The notes: generated by a model from the sequence alone, not told the origin. Numbered from the stretch's first letter, positions 19,564 through 28,356 are shown. The stretch is 64,000 bases of DNA from Rhodococcoides fascians A44A (GCF_000760735.1 NZ_JMEX01000008.1:2757619-2821618); one strand, 5' to 3'. A program made the numbers and translations.

Positions 19564-19585
19564 ATTCGTGACTACGGTCACGAAT
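19564..19585. promoter_or_regulatory. 22-bp palindrome in kinase-dctA divergent promoter
   Basis: Arms ATTCGTGAC (19564-19572) and GTCACGAAT (19577-19585) form a perfect 9-bp inverted repeat with a 4-base spacer. It sits between the divergent kinase and dctA genes. It is a good candidate operator for the response regulator at 17294-17974; this is inference from position and symmetry. Confidence 0.55.
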
Positions 19586-19651
19586 TCCACCAACATCGTC
19601 CTCTAGCAAGGCGTGATCCAACTCACTCCATTAGTCACAAAGGACGTACCC

Positions 19652-21034
19652 ATGACTACCAGCATCGATGCTGAAAACCGGAATCCGGCGCCGGAACCGA
19701 AGAAGAAGCGCGACAAGACGCACTGGCTCTACATCGCGGTGATCATCGCCGTGGTCGCCGGTGTTGCCGTCGGTCTCCTGTGGAAGGACTTCGGTGTCGA
19801 GCTCGCAGTGCTCGGCACCCTGTTCGTCAGCTTGATCAAGATGATGATCAGCCCGGTCATCTTCTGCACCATCGTTCTCGGCATCGGCTCGGTCAAAGCT
19901 GCAGCCAGTGTCGGCAAGGTCGGCGGGCTCGCGCTCGCCTACTTCATCGGAATGTCGACGATCGCCCTCGGCATCGGCATGGTCGTCGGCAACTTGATCC
20001 AGCCAGGCACCGGCCTGAACATCGTGCCAGGCGGTGGTTCGGAGTACGCCGAGGACGCCGAAGGTGCAGGCGGCACGATGGACTTCATCGCCGGAATCAT
20101 CCCCGAGTCGCTGTTGTCGTCCTTGACCGCAGGCTCGGTGCTGCAGACGTTGTTCGTCGCCATCCTCGTCGGCTTCGCACTCCAGGCCATGGGCAAGCAG
20201 GGCGAGGGCATCCTCAAGGGCATCGGCGCAGTGCAGAAGCTCGTGTTCCGCATCCTGACGATGATCCTGTGGCTCGCCCCGATCGGCGCTTTCGGCGCCA
20301 TCGCCGGTGTGGTCGGCAAGACCGGATTCGACGCTGTCGTTCAGCTCGGCACACTGATGCTGGCGTTCTACATCACGTGCTTCATCTTCGTGTTCGGCTT
20401 CCTCGGCCTGATCCTGAAGTTCGTGTCCGGCTTCTCGATCTTCAAGCTGGCCAAGTACCTGGGGCGCGAATACCTGCTCATCGTCGCGACGAGCTCGTCC
20501 GAGTCGGCTCTGCCGCGTCTGATCGCCAAGATGGAGCATGTCGGCGTCGAGCGCACCACCGTCGGCATCGTCGTCCCGACCGGATACTCGTTCAACCTCG
20601 ACGGCACCGCCATCTACCTGACCATGGCGTCGATCTTCATCGCCGACGCGATGAACATGCCGCTCTCGATCCCCGAGCAGTTCTCCTTGCTGCTCTTCAT
20701 GATCATCGCGTCGAAGGGTGCTGCCGGAGTCTCCGGTGCCGGTCTGGCAACCCTCGCGGGCGGCCTGCAGAGCCACCGCCCCGAACTGCTCGACGGCGTC
20801 GGCATGATCGTCGGCATCGACCGGTTCATGTCCGAGGCCCGGGCACTCACGAACTTCTCCGGCAACGCAGTTGCAACCCTTCTCGTGGGAACCTGGACCA
20901 AGACGATCGACGCGTCACGCGTCAAGACCGTCCTCGACGGAGACCTGCCGTTCGACGAGGAGACCATGGTCGACGACCATCTCCCGGAAGACGACAAGCG
21001 CGTCGAGCTCGATAAAGCCGCAGCCAAGGCGTAA
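19652..21034 (+). CDS. dctA: C4-dicarboxylate/proton symporter (DAACS family)
   Basis: 460 residues with eight or more membrane segments and the dicarboxylate/amino acid:cation symporter core: ATSSSESALPRLIAKME (serine-rich hairpin), GYSFNLDGTAIY and NFSGNAVATLLV. It should import succinate, fumarate or malate. The ATG at 19652 follows AAAGGA. Divergent from a CitAB-type two-component system, it is the obvious regulated target. The C-terminus is a charged tail (VDDHLPEDDKRVELDK). Confidence 0.95.
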   Translation: MTTSIDAENRNPAPEPKKKRDKTHWLYIAVIIAVVAGVAVGLLWKDFGVELAVLGTLFVSLIKMMISPVIFCTIVLGIGSVKAAASVGKVGGLALAYFIGMSTIALGIGMVVGNLIQPGTGLNIVPGGGSEYAEDAEGAGGTMDFIAGIIPESLLSSLTAGSVLQTLFVAILVGFALQAMGKQGEGILKGIGAVQKLVFRILTMILWLAPIGAFGAIAGVVGKTGFDAVVQLGTLMLAFYITCFIFVFGFLGLILKFVSGFSIFKLAKYLGREYLLIVATSSSESALPRLIAKMEHVGVERTTVGIVVPTGYSFNLDGTAIYLTMASIFIADAMNMPLSIPEQFSLLLFMIIASKGAAGVSGAGLATLAGGLQSHRPELLDGVGMIVGIDRFMSEARALTNFSGNAVATLLVGTWTKTIDASRVKTVLDGDLPFDEETMVDDHLPEDDKRVELDKAAAKA

Positions 21035-21041
21035 AAGACCC

Positions 21042-21074
21042 CGCCTGGTGACGCGCACCCCCCGTCACCAGGCG
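21042..21074 (+). terminator. Hairpin downstream of dctA (first)
   Basis: A perfect 12-bp stem (21042-21053 with 21063-21074, 9-base C-rich loop) begins seven bases after the dctA stop. Confidence 0.65.
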
Positions 21075-21081
21075 TGTAGTA

Positions 21082-21116
21082 CAAGAGCGGCCCTCCCACT
21101 CGGAGGGTCGCTCTTG
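21082..21116 (+). terminator. Hairpin downstream of dctA (second)
   Basis: A 15-bp stem with one G-T pair (21082-21096 with 21102-21116, 5-base loop), the right arm ending CTCTTGTGTG. With the preceding hairpin it makes a tandem terminator. Confidence 0.75.
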
Positions 21117-21170
21117 TGTGTTCGGACAGCCAACTCACCAGAAGTCGGTACCCACAGGTAAGTTCGTGGA

Positions 21171-21677
21171 ATGACTGAAGTCCAGAACATCGGCATCAAC
21201 ACGCTGGGCGGTGCGCCCACCTCGCTCGACGAGTACGCGGGCAGAGCCGTCCTCGTGGTGAATGTCGCCTCGAAGTGCGGCCTGACGCCTCAGTACGCCA
21301 CACTCGAGAAGCTTGCCACCGAATACTCGGCGAAGGGACTGTCCGTCATCGGCGTTCCTTGCAACCAGTTCGGTGGTCAGGAGCCCGGCACCGCCGAGGA
21401 AATCGAAACGTTCTGCTCCACCACCTACGGCGTCACCTTCCCCATCACGGAGAAGATCGAGGTCAACGGAGAGAACCGGCACCCGCTCTACGCGGAGCTC
21501 ACCAAGACCGAGGACGCAGAAGGCGTCGCAGGAGACATCCAGTGGAACTTCGAGAAGTTCCTGATCTCACCCGAGGGCGTCGTCACCAACCGCTTCCGCC
21601 CACGTACCGAGCCGGACGCCCCTGAAGTACTGGCTGCGATCGACAAGATCCTGCCCAAGGAGAACATCGCCGTTTAG
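21171..21677 (+). CDS. Glutathione peroxidase-family thiol peroxidase (BtuE-like)
   Basis: 168 residues of the GPx family. The peroxidatic residue is Cys36 in VASKCGLT (not selenocysteine). PCNQFGGQEPG carries the conserved Gln, and WNFEKFLI the conserved Trp-Asn. Cys in TFCSTTYGV is a candidate resolving cysteine. In bacteria such as this, which use mycothiol, the reductant is usually thioredoxin. It stands alone after the dctA terminators. Confidence 0.93.
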   Translation: MTEVQNIGINTLGGAPTSLDEYAGRAVLVVNVASKCGLTPQYATLEKLATEYSAKGLSVIGVPCNQFGGQEPGTAEEIETFCSTTYGVTFPITEKIEVNGENRHPLYAELTKTEDAEGVAGDIQWNFEKFLISPEGVVTNRFRPRTEPDAPEVLAAIDKILPKENIAV

Positions 21678-21732
21678 ACGCGATCAATTCTGCCGTCGAG
21701 CCTCGTTCACATCGGTGTGCGAGGCTCGCGGC

Positions 21733-22428
21733 ATGTCTGGAGCACTGATCGTGTCGGTGAGCGGAATCAGGGACGACACCTGCGACAACGCAGCGGAGTT
21801 CGCCCTCGAACTGGACAAGCGTGGCGTCGCGCAGTCGCTTCTCGTTGCGCCGCGGCTGAAGGACAAGTACCGGCTCACGAAAGACGAGAACACCCAGGAC
21901 TGGCTGCGAGGGCGTCGGGACCTGGGGGATGCGATAGTCCTGCACGGGTACGACCAGGCCGCGACCAAGCGTCGCCGAGCCGAATTCGCAGCACTTCCAC
22001 GTCACGAAGCACGGCTGCGGCTCATGGCCGCCGACCGGGTCATGGAGCAGACCGGCTTGCGCACAAGGGTGTTCGCAGCGCCGCGGTGGATCGCATCACC
22101 CGGAGCAGTTGCCGCTCTGCCCGAGGCCGGCTTTCGAATGATCGCCGGCCTCAGTGCAATTCACGATCTGGAATCGGGATCGCTCGTACGGGCACGAGTC
22201 CTGGGCATCGGCGAAGGCTTCAAAGCCGAACCCTGGTGGTGTCGAGCACTGGTCATCGGCGCCGGACGTACCGCCCGACGCGGCGGCACCGTCCGATTGG
22301 CGGTCAGCGCAAAACAACTGGGCCGCAGCGGTCCCCGGCAGGCAATCCTGGACGCGGTCGACCTGGCGCTCTACAGCGGTGCAACACCGGGCGTGTACGA
22401 ACACGTTCGCAGGGTGAGAGCAGCCTGA
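21733..22428 (+). CDS. DUF2334 family protein (polysaccharide deacetylase-like)
   Basis: 231 residues. The start LIVSVSGIRDDT, followed by DAIVLHGYDQ and APRWIASPGAVAAL, resembles the DUF2334 branch of the NodB/polysaccharide deacetylase superfamily. The Asp-Asp near the N-terminus and His in LHGYD could bind metal. The ATG at 21733 gives the normal N-terminus; a GTG six codons earlier is possible. No signal peptide. Substrate unknown. Confidence 0.75.
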   Translation: MSGALIVSVSGIRDDTCDNAAEFALELDKRGVAQSLLVAPRLKDKYRLTKDENTQDWLRGRRDLGDAIVLHGYDQAATKRRRAEFAALPRHEARLRLMAADRVMEQTGLRTRVFAAPRWIASPGAVAALPEAGFRMIAGLSAIHDLESGSLVRARVLGIGEGFKAEPWWCRALVIGAGRTARRGGTVRLAVSAKQLGRSGPRQAILDAVDLALYSGATPGVYEHVRRVRAA

Positions 22429-22519
22429 CCGCTCGCGGGGTTATGAGATCGTGACGTAACGGACCACCTGGTCCAGTGGATGTAACCCTCGACGATGCAA
22501 TCGATGTCGAGGCGGCGCC

Positions 22520-23161
22520 ATGAAAAGAATCGTGCTCGTGACCCTCTGCATGATGGCCGCTGTGGCCTGCGGAAACACCGATGGCGGCACAGCGACCGCA
22601 GTGTCGGAATCCACTGCCGCGCCGGGGCAGCAGGCCGCGACGCCGACGGTTGCACCCTCGGTGGGCGCGCTGCCGTCGGTCGTGGTTCCGTCGCCGGTCC
22701 CTGCCCTTCCGTCGGACATCAGGATCCCGACGGCGGACGCAGCTCCGACAGTGACCCCGGTCCAGCCGAAGACATGTGTGGACGCTGCCGTGGTCGCCGA
22801 TGCTGTGGCATCCATTCCGCGATACTTCCCGGACGAAGCCTGGACCGCAGGCCGGACAGGTGATCCCTGTGCGGCGTTCACGTGGGTGGAAGCTGCGGCG
22901 TCGCCGTATGCAACCGCGAGCACACCGGAGCACATTCTGTTCTTCGGCAGCGGTGTGTACCTCGGCACGGCGACGGCAGCGCCGTACAGCTTCACGAGTG
23001 TTGCAACCCAGACCGCCGACACGATCACCGTGAACTATCGCTGGCTCGTCGCCGACGAGGCGTTCGCAGCACCCGACGGTGGCCCCGCCGCAATCCGCTA
23101 CCAGTGGGACGGAAGCTCCGTGATCATGCTGGACACTCTGCCGCCCGAGGTGACCGGTTGA
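22520..23161 (+). CDS. LppP/LprE-family lipoprotein
   Basis: 213 residues. Short signal peptide with lipobox AVAC (Cys17), then a Pro/Ala/Thr-rich linker (about residues 20-85), then a compact domain starting TCVDAAVVADAVASIP and holding two cysteines, with IRYQWDGSSVIMLD near the end. This layout fits the mycobacterial LppP/LprE lipoproteins of unknown function. GAGGCGG precedes the ATG. A palindromic repeat begins right after the stop. Confidence 0.75.
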   Translation: MKRIVLVTLCMMAAVACGNTDGGTATAVSESTAAPGQQAATPTVAPSVGALPSVVVPSPVPALPSDIRIPTADAAPTVTPVQPKTCVDAAVVADAVASIPRYFPDEAWTAGRTGDPCAAFTWVEAAASPYATASTPEHILFFGSGVYLGTATAAPYSFTSVATQTADTITVNYRWLVADEAFAAPDGGPAAIRYQWDGSSVIMLDTLPPEVTG

Positions 23162-23162
23162 T

Positions 23163-23236
23163 GTGAGTGGAGATGACAGTGCCATCGGGTCGCTCCGCAG
23201 GCTCCGCTCCTGTCCCCGGCCTATATTTTTACTCAC
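23163..23236. repeat. Dispersed palindromic repeat, copy 3 (longer, degenerate)
   Basis: Outer arms GTGAGTGGAGATGA (from 23163) and CCTATATTTTTACTCAC (23220-23236) are diverged versions of the arms at 4629 and 10892, and pair mainly with G-T wobbles. The interior holds 40 extra bases rich in CTCCGC/CCTG. The right arm supplies the TGA stop (23233-23235, minus) of the MBL gene. Confidence 0.65.
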
Positions 23237-23877
23237 ATGGAGAGGGAGGATTCCTGAGGAAGCTCGCGGAATTCGGTGTTCTCGTCGGCCATGTCCTTGA
23301 ACCGGCCGTAGTAGATTCCCCTGGCCTCCTCGGCGACGACGGCCTGGTGGATCGGGAACGCGGTCCGAGGTGCGACTGCGCGCAGAAACTCGACGTTCTC
23401 CGAGAGCTTCGACCACGGCGCCGCAGTCGGGAGCGCCAGCACGTCCACCTTCTGCTCGGGAACGAACAACGAGTCGCCGGGATGGAACAGTTGCCCCGGA
23501 TTCTCCGGTGTCCCCAGCAGATAGCCAGTGTTGTCGATCACGGGCAGTTCGGGGTGGATGACGGCATGGGTTCCGCCGACACCACTCACCTGGATGCCGC
23601 CGACGGAGAACGTCTGGCCCGCGTGTGTGGCCGTCCACCGCTCGCCGAGTTGCGACGCGGTCATCGGATCCGCGTACAACGCTGCGTTCGGATTGCCGTC
23701 CACCAGTGCAGGAAGACGCTCGAGGTCGACGTGGTCGGGGTGCTGGTGGGTGATCAGAATGGCGTCGAGCCCGGTGATGCCCTCGAAGCCGTGTGAGAAG
23801 TTGCCGGGATCGAACAGCACCGTGGTGCCGTTCAGCTCGACGAGTACACAGGAATGTCCGAAGTGCGTCAGCTTCAT
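23233..23877 (-). CDS. MBL-fold metallo-hydrolase (UlaG-like)
   Basis: 214 residues. The zinc motif is THQHPDHVD (HxHxDH), preceded by LTHFGHSCVLVE and LFDPGNF, as in the UlaG-like branch of the metallo-beta-lactamase superfamily. Further metal ligands are likely the His of GGTHAVIH, the Asp of HPGDSLF and the His of PIHQAVV. Cytoplasmic, no signal peptide. Divergent from purS; convergent with the lipoprotein gene across the repeat. Substrate unknown. Confidence 0.88.
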   Translation of the reverse strand: MKLTHFGHSCVLVELNGTTVLFDPGNFSHGFEGITGLDAILITHQHPDHVDLERLPALVDGNPNAALYADPMTASQLGERWTATHAGQTFSVGGIQVSGVGGTHAVIHPELPVIDNTGYLLGTPENPGQLFHPGDSLFVPEQKVDVLALPTAAPWSKLSENVEFLRAVAPRTAFPIHQAVVAEEARGIYYGRFKDMADENTEFRELPQESSLSM

Positions 23878-23966
23878 TCCTCCACACTAAGCGCAGTTTC
23901 GCGGCTCGCGCTGGTGCTGCGTAAACTCTTCACCGCCGGTATTTGTCTTATCCAAGGAGCTCCCTC

Positions 23967-24203
23967 GTGGCCCGAGTAGTTGTCGATGTCATGCCCAAGG
24001 CCGAAATCCTCGACCCGCAGGGTCAGGCCATCGCAGGCGCGCTTGGTCGTCTCGGCGTAGCAGGCGTCTCCGACGTCAGGCAGGGCAAGCGGTTCGAGTT
24101 GGAGGTCGACGACAGCGTCGACGACGCCGAGCTCGAGAAGATCGCGGAATCGCTCCTCGCGAACACCGTCATCGAGGACTGGAAGGTCACCCGAGAAGCA
24201 TGA
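23967..24203 (+). CDS. purS: FGAM synthase subunit PurS
   Basis: 78 residues. Small bridging subunit of the PurS-PurQ-PurL formylglycinamidine ribonucleotide synthase. It begins ARVVVDVMPKAEILDPQGQA and ends IEDWKVTREA, both typical. The GTG at 23967 is preceded by AAGGAG. The stop overlaps purQ (ATGA). Confidence 0.95.
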   Translation: MARVVVDVMPKAEILDPQGQAIAGALGRLGVAGVSDVRQGKRFELEVDDSVDDAELEKIAESLLANTVIEDWKVTREA

Positions 24204-24892
24204 GCACACGCAACTCGTCCGCCCGCGTGGGGGTCATCACCTTCCCCGGAACTCTCGACGACGTCGACGCCTCCCGCGCCGTGACGCTCGCCGGCGGCGA
24301 GGCCGTCAGTCTGTGGCACGCCGACGCGGACCTGAAGAACGTGGACGCCATCGTCGTCCCCGGCGGGTTCTCCTACGGCGACTACCTGCGTGCAGGCGCG
24401 ATCGCCCGGTTCGCACCCGTCATGGAATCCGTCGTCAAGGCGGCCGAAGGCGGCATGCCGGTCCTCGGCATCTGCAACGGCTTCCAAGTTCTGTGTGAAG
24501 TCGGCCTGCTTCCCGGCGCGCTGACCCGCAACGAGGGCCTGCACTTCGTCTGCCGCGACCAGTGGCTGAAAGTGGAGAACTCGGACACCGCGTGGTCGTC
24601 GCGCTACGAGACGGGTGCCGAGATCCTGATCCCGGTCAAGAACGCCGAAGGCCGGTTCCAGGCATCACAGAACGTGCTCGACGAGCTCGAGGGCGAAGGC
24701 CGCGTCGTGTTCCGCTACAGCGGATCCAACCCGAACGGTAGCCAGCGGGACATCGCCGGAATCTCCTCGCCCAACGGCCGCGTCGTCGGACTCATGCCGC
24801 ATCCCGAGCACGCCACCGAGCCCCTCACCGGCCCCAGCGACGACGGCCTCGGCATCTTCTACTCGGCACTGGACGCAATCGTCTCGGCCTAG
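24200..24892 (+). CDS. purQ: FGAM synthase glutaminase subunit PurQ
   Basis: 230 residues. Class I glutamine amidotransferase giving ammonia to PurL. Nucleophile Cys in VLGICNGFQVL; His and Glu in LMPHPEHATE; oxyanion region PGGFSYGDYLRAG. Coupled to purS by ATGA. PurL lies 3.5 kb downstream at 28357. Confidence 0.97.
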   Translation: MSTRNSSARVGVITFPGTLDDVDASRAVTLAGGEAVSLWHADADLKNVDAIVVPGGFSYGDYLRAGAIARFAPVMESVVKAAEGGMPVLGICNGFQVLCEVGLLPGALTRNEGLHFVCRDQWLKVENSDTAWSSRYETGAEILIPVKNAEGRFQASQNVLDELEGEGRVVFRYSGSNPNGSQRDIAGISSPNGRVVGLMPHPEHATEPLTGPSDDGLGIFYSALDAIVSA

Positions 24893-24919
24893 CAGGAAGC
24901 AGGGTCTATTCTCCGACGC

Positions 24920-25270
24920 ATGACCCTGACACCGGTGATGATCACGATCGACTCCTCCGATCCTGGACCGCTCGCGACGTGGTGGGCGGCCAGGACCGGC
25001 GGAACCATCGAAGAAGAGAACGACGGGTGGTTCTACACCGTCTCGCTGCCCTCGGCGCCGTACCGCCTTGCCTTCCAGAAGGTCGACGACCCGACGCCGG
25101 GCAAGAACCGAATCCACCTGGATCTGACGACGGCGGATCTCGACACCGAGGTGACGGCTCTGGTCGATTCGGGTGCGTCCAAGGTCGACGAGCACACGAT
25201 GGGCGAATTCCGCTGGGTCACCCTGACCGATCCGGACGGAAACGCATTCTGCGTCTCGGGCGCGCACTAG
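24920..25270 (+). CDS. VOC-family (glyoxalase-like) protein
   Basis: 116 residues, one vicinal-oxygen-chelate domain with the paired beta-alpha-beta repeats and the ending FRWVTLTDPDGNAFCV typical of the family. It starts 27 bases after purQ and may share its transcript. Its stop overlaps the convergent gene's stop by four bases. M. tuberculosis has a small gene (Rv0801) in about this place. Substrate unknown. Confidence 0.82.
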   Translation: MTLTPVMITIDSSDPGPLATWWAARTGGTIEEENDGWFYTVSLPSAPYRLAFQKVDDPTPGKNRIHLDLTTADLDTEVTALVDSGASKVDEHTMGEFRWVTLTDPDGNAFCVSGAH

Positions 25271-26136
25271 AGCTCGGCGAGAGTCCGCTCGAACAGATCT
25301 GCCGACGAACTACCGTTGACCTGGCAGTACTGCCCGTCACGCCAGAAGTAGAGATCCTGGGACAGCGGATTCGGGGTGTCCCGAGAGAATATGCGCGCCA
25401 ACTGCACGAGCAGTGTCGACGCACGAACGGTGGCGTCGAACTCGAAGGGTTTGTAGTAGTCGATCTCGTAGGCATTGGGAACGACGAACAGAACGCCGAA
25501 CGGTGAATCGCCGAGGTGATCGGCGATCAGCGTGGGCATGTTCGCGACCTTGGATGCGAGATAGATCGAATCGCCTTTGCACACGTCGATCGTCACATCG
25601 TCCTTGGTCAGTGTTTCGCGATCGTCGAAGGTCATCGCGGCTGTGTTGTCGCGACCGAACGCCCACGCGGCCTCGAGGTCTCGATTCTCCAGATACCGAC
25701 CTTCGAGAGTCAACGCACGGTCCGGAAACGTCAAGTTCAGCACTCGGCGTGGTGAATTCGGCGCATCGACCAGCGGACTCGAATAGCGGAAGTCGCCCCT
25801 GCCCGGCAACGCGCTCGGCGCAGTGACCCGCTCACGCAATCGCATGTAGAACTCGTCGTCCGGCATGTTCAGCAGATACTGCGGGTCACTCAGTCGCTGT
25901 GACTCGAGCATGGTTGCGACATGGATCTCGATGATCTCGCCCCAGTACTTCCGCGGAGCACCGAGGCAGCGTGCCGTCAGATTCTCGAGCGTCACGTGGT
26001 GGCCGTCGTCGGTCTTCAGAGTGGTGGCGTCGATCTTCGTCAGCTTCACCCCGTGCCTGCCGAATGCCTCGATCACTTTCTTGCGGACGATGGCTGTCGT
26101 AGCCGGTCCCGATGCCTGCGCTGCCAGATGATTCAT
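25267..26136 (-). CDS. Conserved protein of unknown function
   Basis: 289 residues from ATG 26136, which follows GGGGGCGTC; the open frame extends further but would cover the divergent aminopeptidase promoter. Not recognised. No signal peptide or TM segment. Visible blocks are KYWGEIIEIHVATML, DEFYMRLRERV, TFDDRETLTKDDVTIDVCKG, GVLFVVPNAYEIDYYKPFEF and QDLYFWRDGQYCQV. It has the look of a soluble alpha/beta protein, distantly like DUF1444, but I cannot confirm this. Convergent with the VOC gene. Confidence 0.75.
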   Translation of the reverse strand: MNHLAAQASGPATTAIVRKKVIEAFGRHGVKLTKIDATTLKTDDGHHVTLENLTARCLGAPRKYWGEIIEIHVATMLESQRLSDPQYLLNMPDDEFYMRLRERVTAPSALPGRGDFRYSSPLVDAPNSPRRVLNLTFPDRALTLEGRYLENRDLEAAWAFGRDNTAAMTFDDRETLTKDDVTIDVCKGDSIYLASKVANMPTLIADHLGDSPFGVLFVVPNAYEIDYYKPFEFDATVRASTLLVQLARIFSRDTPNPLSQDLYFWRDGQYCQVNGSSSADLFERTLAEL

Positions 26137-26200
26137 GACGCCCCCGAGTCGATGTGTGGTCCTTGCTCTGTTCGACGCAGCTACTGACACAATGGTTCCC

Positions 26201-27472
26201 ATGTCGTCTCTTGCGTCTGCCGCTGGTCTGTGCAATTTCGTCGACGTGTCGCCGTCGCCGTTCCATGTGTGCCGCACCGTAGCGGTGCAGCTCGAGGAGG
26301 TAGGTTTCGTCCGCGTCGACGAGACCGAAGCCTGGCCGGCCGAGGCAGGGCGGTACTACCTCATCCGCGGCGGGTCGCTCGTCGCCTGGAGTACCGAGAG
26401 CAGCAGTACTGCATTCCGGATCGTCGGCGGACACACCGACAGCCCCAACCTGCGCGTCAAGCAGCACCCTGATCTGGAGTCGGCGGGATGGCAGATGGTC
26501 GGCCTCGAGCCGTACGGGGGAGCGTGGCTCAATTCCTGGCTCGACCGCGATCTCGGTGTGTCCGGTCGACTCAGTGTGCGCGACGGCAACGGGCTGCGTG
26601 AGGTGCTCGTCAAGGTCGACGAACCGATTCTCCGTGTCCCGCAGCTCGCAATTCACCTGTCCGAGGATCGCAAGGGCGTGACCTTGGACCCGCAACGACA
26701 CGTCAATGCCATTTGGGGCGTGGGTAATTCACCGCGATCGTTCATCTCGTTCGTCGCGGAACGCGAAGGCGTCGACCCGTCGTCGGTTCTCGGGTGGGAG
26801 CTGATGACGCACGACCTCGCGCCCAGCGCAGTCGTCGGCGCCCAGAGCGAACTGGTCAGCGCACCGAGGCTCGACAACCAGGGAACGTGCTACGCGGGTA
26901 CTCAGGCTTTGATTGCGGCAGTGCAGAATCCGACGGACGTCACCCCGGTGCTGGCATTGTTCGACCACGAGGAAGTCGGCAGTATGTCCGACCGTGGCGC
27001 GTTCTCGGACCTGCTCAACACGGTGCTCGAGCGAATCGTGTTGGGCCGCGGCGGCGGTCGCGAGGAGTTCCTCCGCACCATGGCCGGATCCATCTGCGCC
27101 TCCGGTGACATGGCGCATGCGACGCATCCGAACTACCCGGACCGACACGAACCCGCGCACCGCATCGAACTCGGTGGAGGGCCCGTGCTCAAGGTCAACC
27201 AGAACCTCAGGTACGCAACGGATTCCGCGGGTGCAGGAGCATTCGCGCTGGCCTGCGACCAGGCGGGGGTGCCGCTGCAGCGCTACGTTCACCGCGCCGA
27301 TCTGCCCTGCGGTTCGACGATCGGCCCGATCACGGCCTCACGGACGGGCCTGTCGACCGTCGACGTCGGTGCCGCACAGCTCGCCATGCACAGCGCACGC
27401 GAGCTCATGGGCGCCTCCGATGTGAAGGCCTATGCCGACGCCCTCGCTGCGTTCCTGGCTCCGTCGGCCTAG
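26201..27472 (+). CDS. M18-family aspartyl-type aminopeptidase
   Basis: 423 residues; matches the position of M. tuberculosis Rv0800 (annotated pepC). Metal ligands are visible: His in GGHTDSPNLRVK, Asp in APRLDNQGTCYAG, Glu-Glu in FDHEEVGS, and the His of DMAHATHPNYPDRHEP. M18 enzymes remove N-terminal acidic residues and form large cytosolic complexes. The start is uncertain: ATG 26201 is used; ATG 26192, three codons earlier, is equally possible, and neither has a clear ribosome site. It abuts the convergent phosphorylase gene. Confidence 0.93.
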   Translation: MSSLASAAGLCNFVDVSPSPFHVCRTVAVQLEEVGFVRVDETEAWPAEAGRYYLIRGGSLVAWSTESSSTAFRIVGGHTDSPNLRVKQHPDLESAGWQMVGLEPYGGAWLNSWLDRDLGVSGRLSVRDGNGLREVLVKVDEPILRVPQLAIHLSEDRKGVTLDPQRHVNAIWGVGNSPRSFISFVAEREGVDPSSVLGWELMTHDLAPSAVVGAQSELVSAPRLDNQGTCYAGTQALIAAVQNPTDVTPVLALFDHEEVGSMSDRGAFSDLLNTVLERIVLGRGGGREEFLRTMAGSICASGDMAHATHPNYPDRHEPAHRIELGGGPVLKVNQNLRYATDSAGAGAFALACDQAGVPLQRYVHRADLPCGSTIGPITASRTGLSTVDVGAAQLAMHSARELMGASDVKAYADALAAFLAPSA

Positions 27473-28264
27473 CTAGCTCAGCTGCAGACACGCGTCGGCC
27501 GCGAGCCAGAACAGTTGTTCGCGGACGGTGCCTGCCTTGGTCCAGCCGCGGTGCTCCCAGTCCGCGGCCAGGGAGTCTCCCGCGTACAGCAGTTGCGCGA
27601 ACCGCACGCCGCGGTACCGGGCGACCGCGCAGAACGCCGACGCTTCCATGTCGACCGTCAGGCAGCCCTCGTCGACGCGCCGGGAGACTCGGCTTCGGGT
27701 TTCGCGGTACAAAGCGTCGGTGGTCCAGGATCGACCGGTGACGTGCGCGATCCCGGCCTCCGTCAGCACGTTCTGCAGCACCGTGACGCCTGCAGGATCG
27801 GCGTCGACGACCCGTCCGGGCGGGAGGTAGTGGAACGACGTTCCCTCGTCGCGGACAGCGCTGTCGACAACCATGACGTGACCCATGCCGAGCTGATCGG
27901 TCAGTGCTCCCGCGCCCCCGACGGCGACGAACTCCGAGCAGCCGAGCGCGATCGCCTCTTCGAGGAACAGTGCGGCCAGGGGTGCGCCGACTCCCGGATG
28001 GAACACGGCGAGCCGTTCACCGCCCCGCTCGATCTCGTAGACGGGGTGCTCGCCGTGCTCGGATCGGAGCACCGACAGGACGCGTGCCTTGCCCTGACCG
28101 GCTATGGACTCGATCACTTCCGCGAAGAAGCAGACAACGGCTTTTCTGGGGATATCCACACCCTTGACCACCATCTGAGGCGTCAGGACGCCCGATTCGT
28201 CCAGATCGTTCTCCGTCAACGCGATGGGAGCGGAGCCTGAAGAGGCGACAGAAGGGGTATCCAC
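27473..28264 (-). CDS. Nucleoside phosphorylase (PNP/UDP family)
   Basis: 263 residues with the family pattern: FHPGVGAPLAALFLEEAIALG, AVGGAGALTDQLGMGHVMVV and the substrate loop LTVDMEASAFCAVARYR (Met-Glu contacting ribose). It should split a nucleoside with phosphate, a purine or pyrimidine salvage step, which fits the purine neighbourhood. The start at 28264 gives a non-conserved Ser/Thr-rich lead of ~20 residues, so a later start is possible. Divergent from purL. Confidence 0.88.
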   Translation of the reverse strand: MDTPSVASSGSAPIALTENDLDESGVLTPQMVVKGVDIPRKAVVCFFAEVIESIAGQGKARVLSVLRSEHGEHPVYEIERGGERLAVFHPGVGAPLAALFLEEAIALGCSEFVAVGGAGALTDQLGMGHVMVVDSAVRDEGTSFHYLPPGRVVDADPAGVTVLQNVLTEAGIAHVTGRSWTTDALYRETRSRVSRRVDEGCLTVDMEASAFCAVARYRGVRFAQLLYAGDSLAADWEHRGWTKAGTVREQLFWLAADACLQLS

Positions 28265-28356
28265 GGCACAATGTTTGCACGCTGCTTTTGGGGCCTGTCA
28301 CCCTGCACGGATAGACTCCCCCTGGCATTTCGCTCCAGGAAGGGACCCCACTCCTC

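Noticed and set aside
22304..23887. A 527-codon minus-strand frame spanning the lipoprotein and MBL genes
   Set aside because: Arg-rich, covers genes on both strands and a repeat; no domain.
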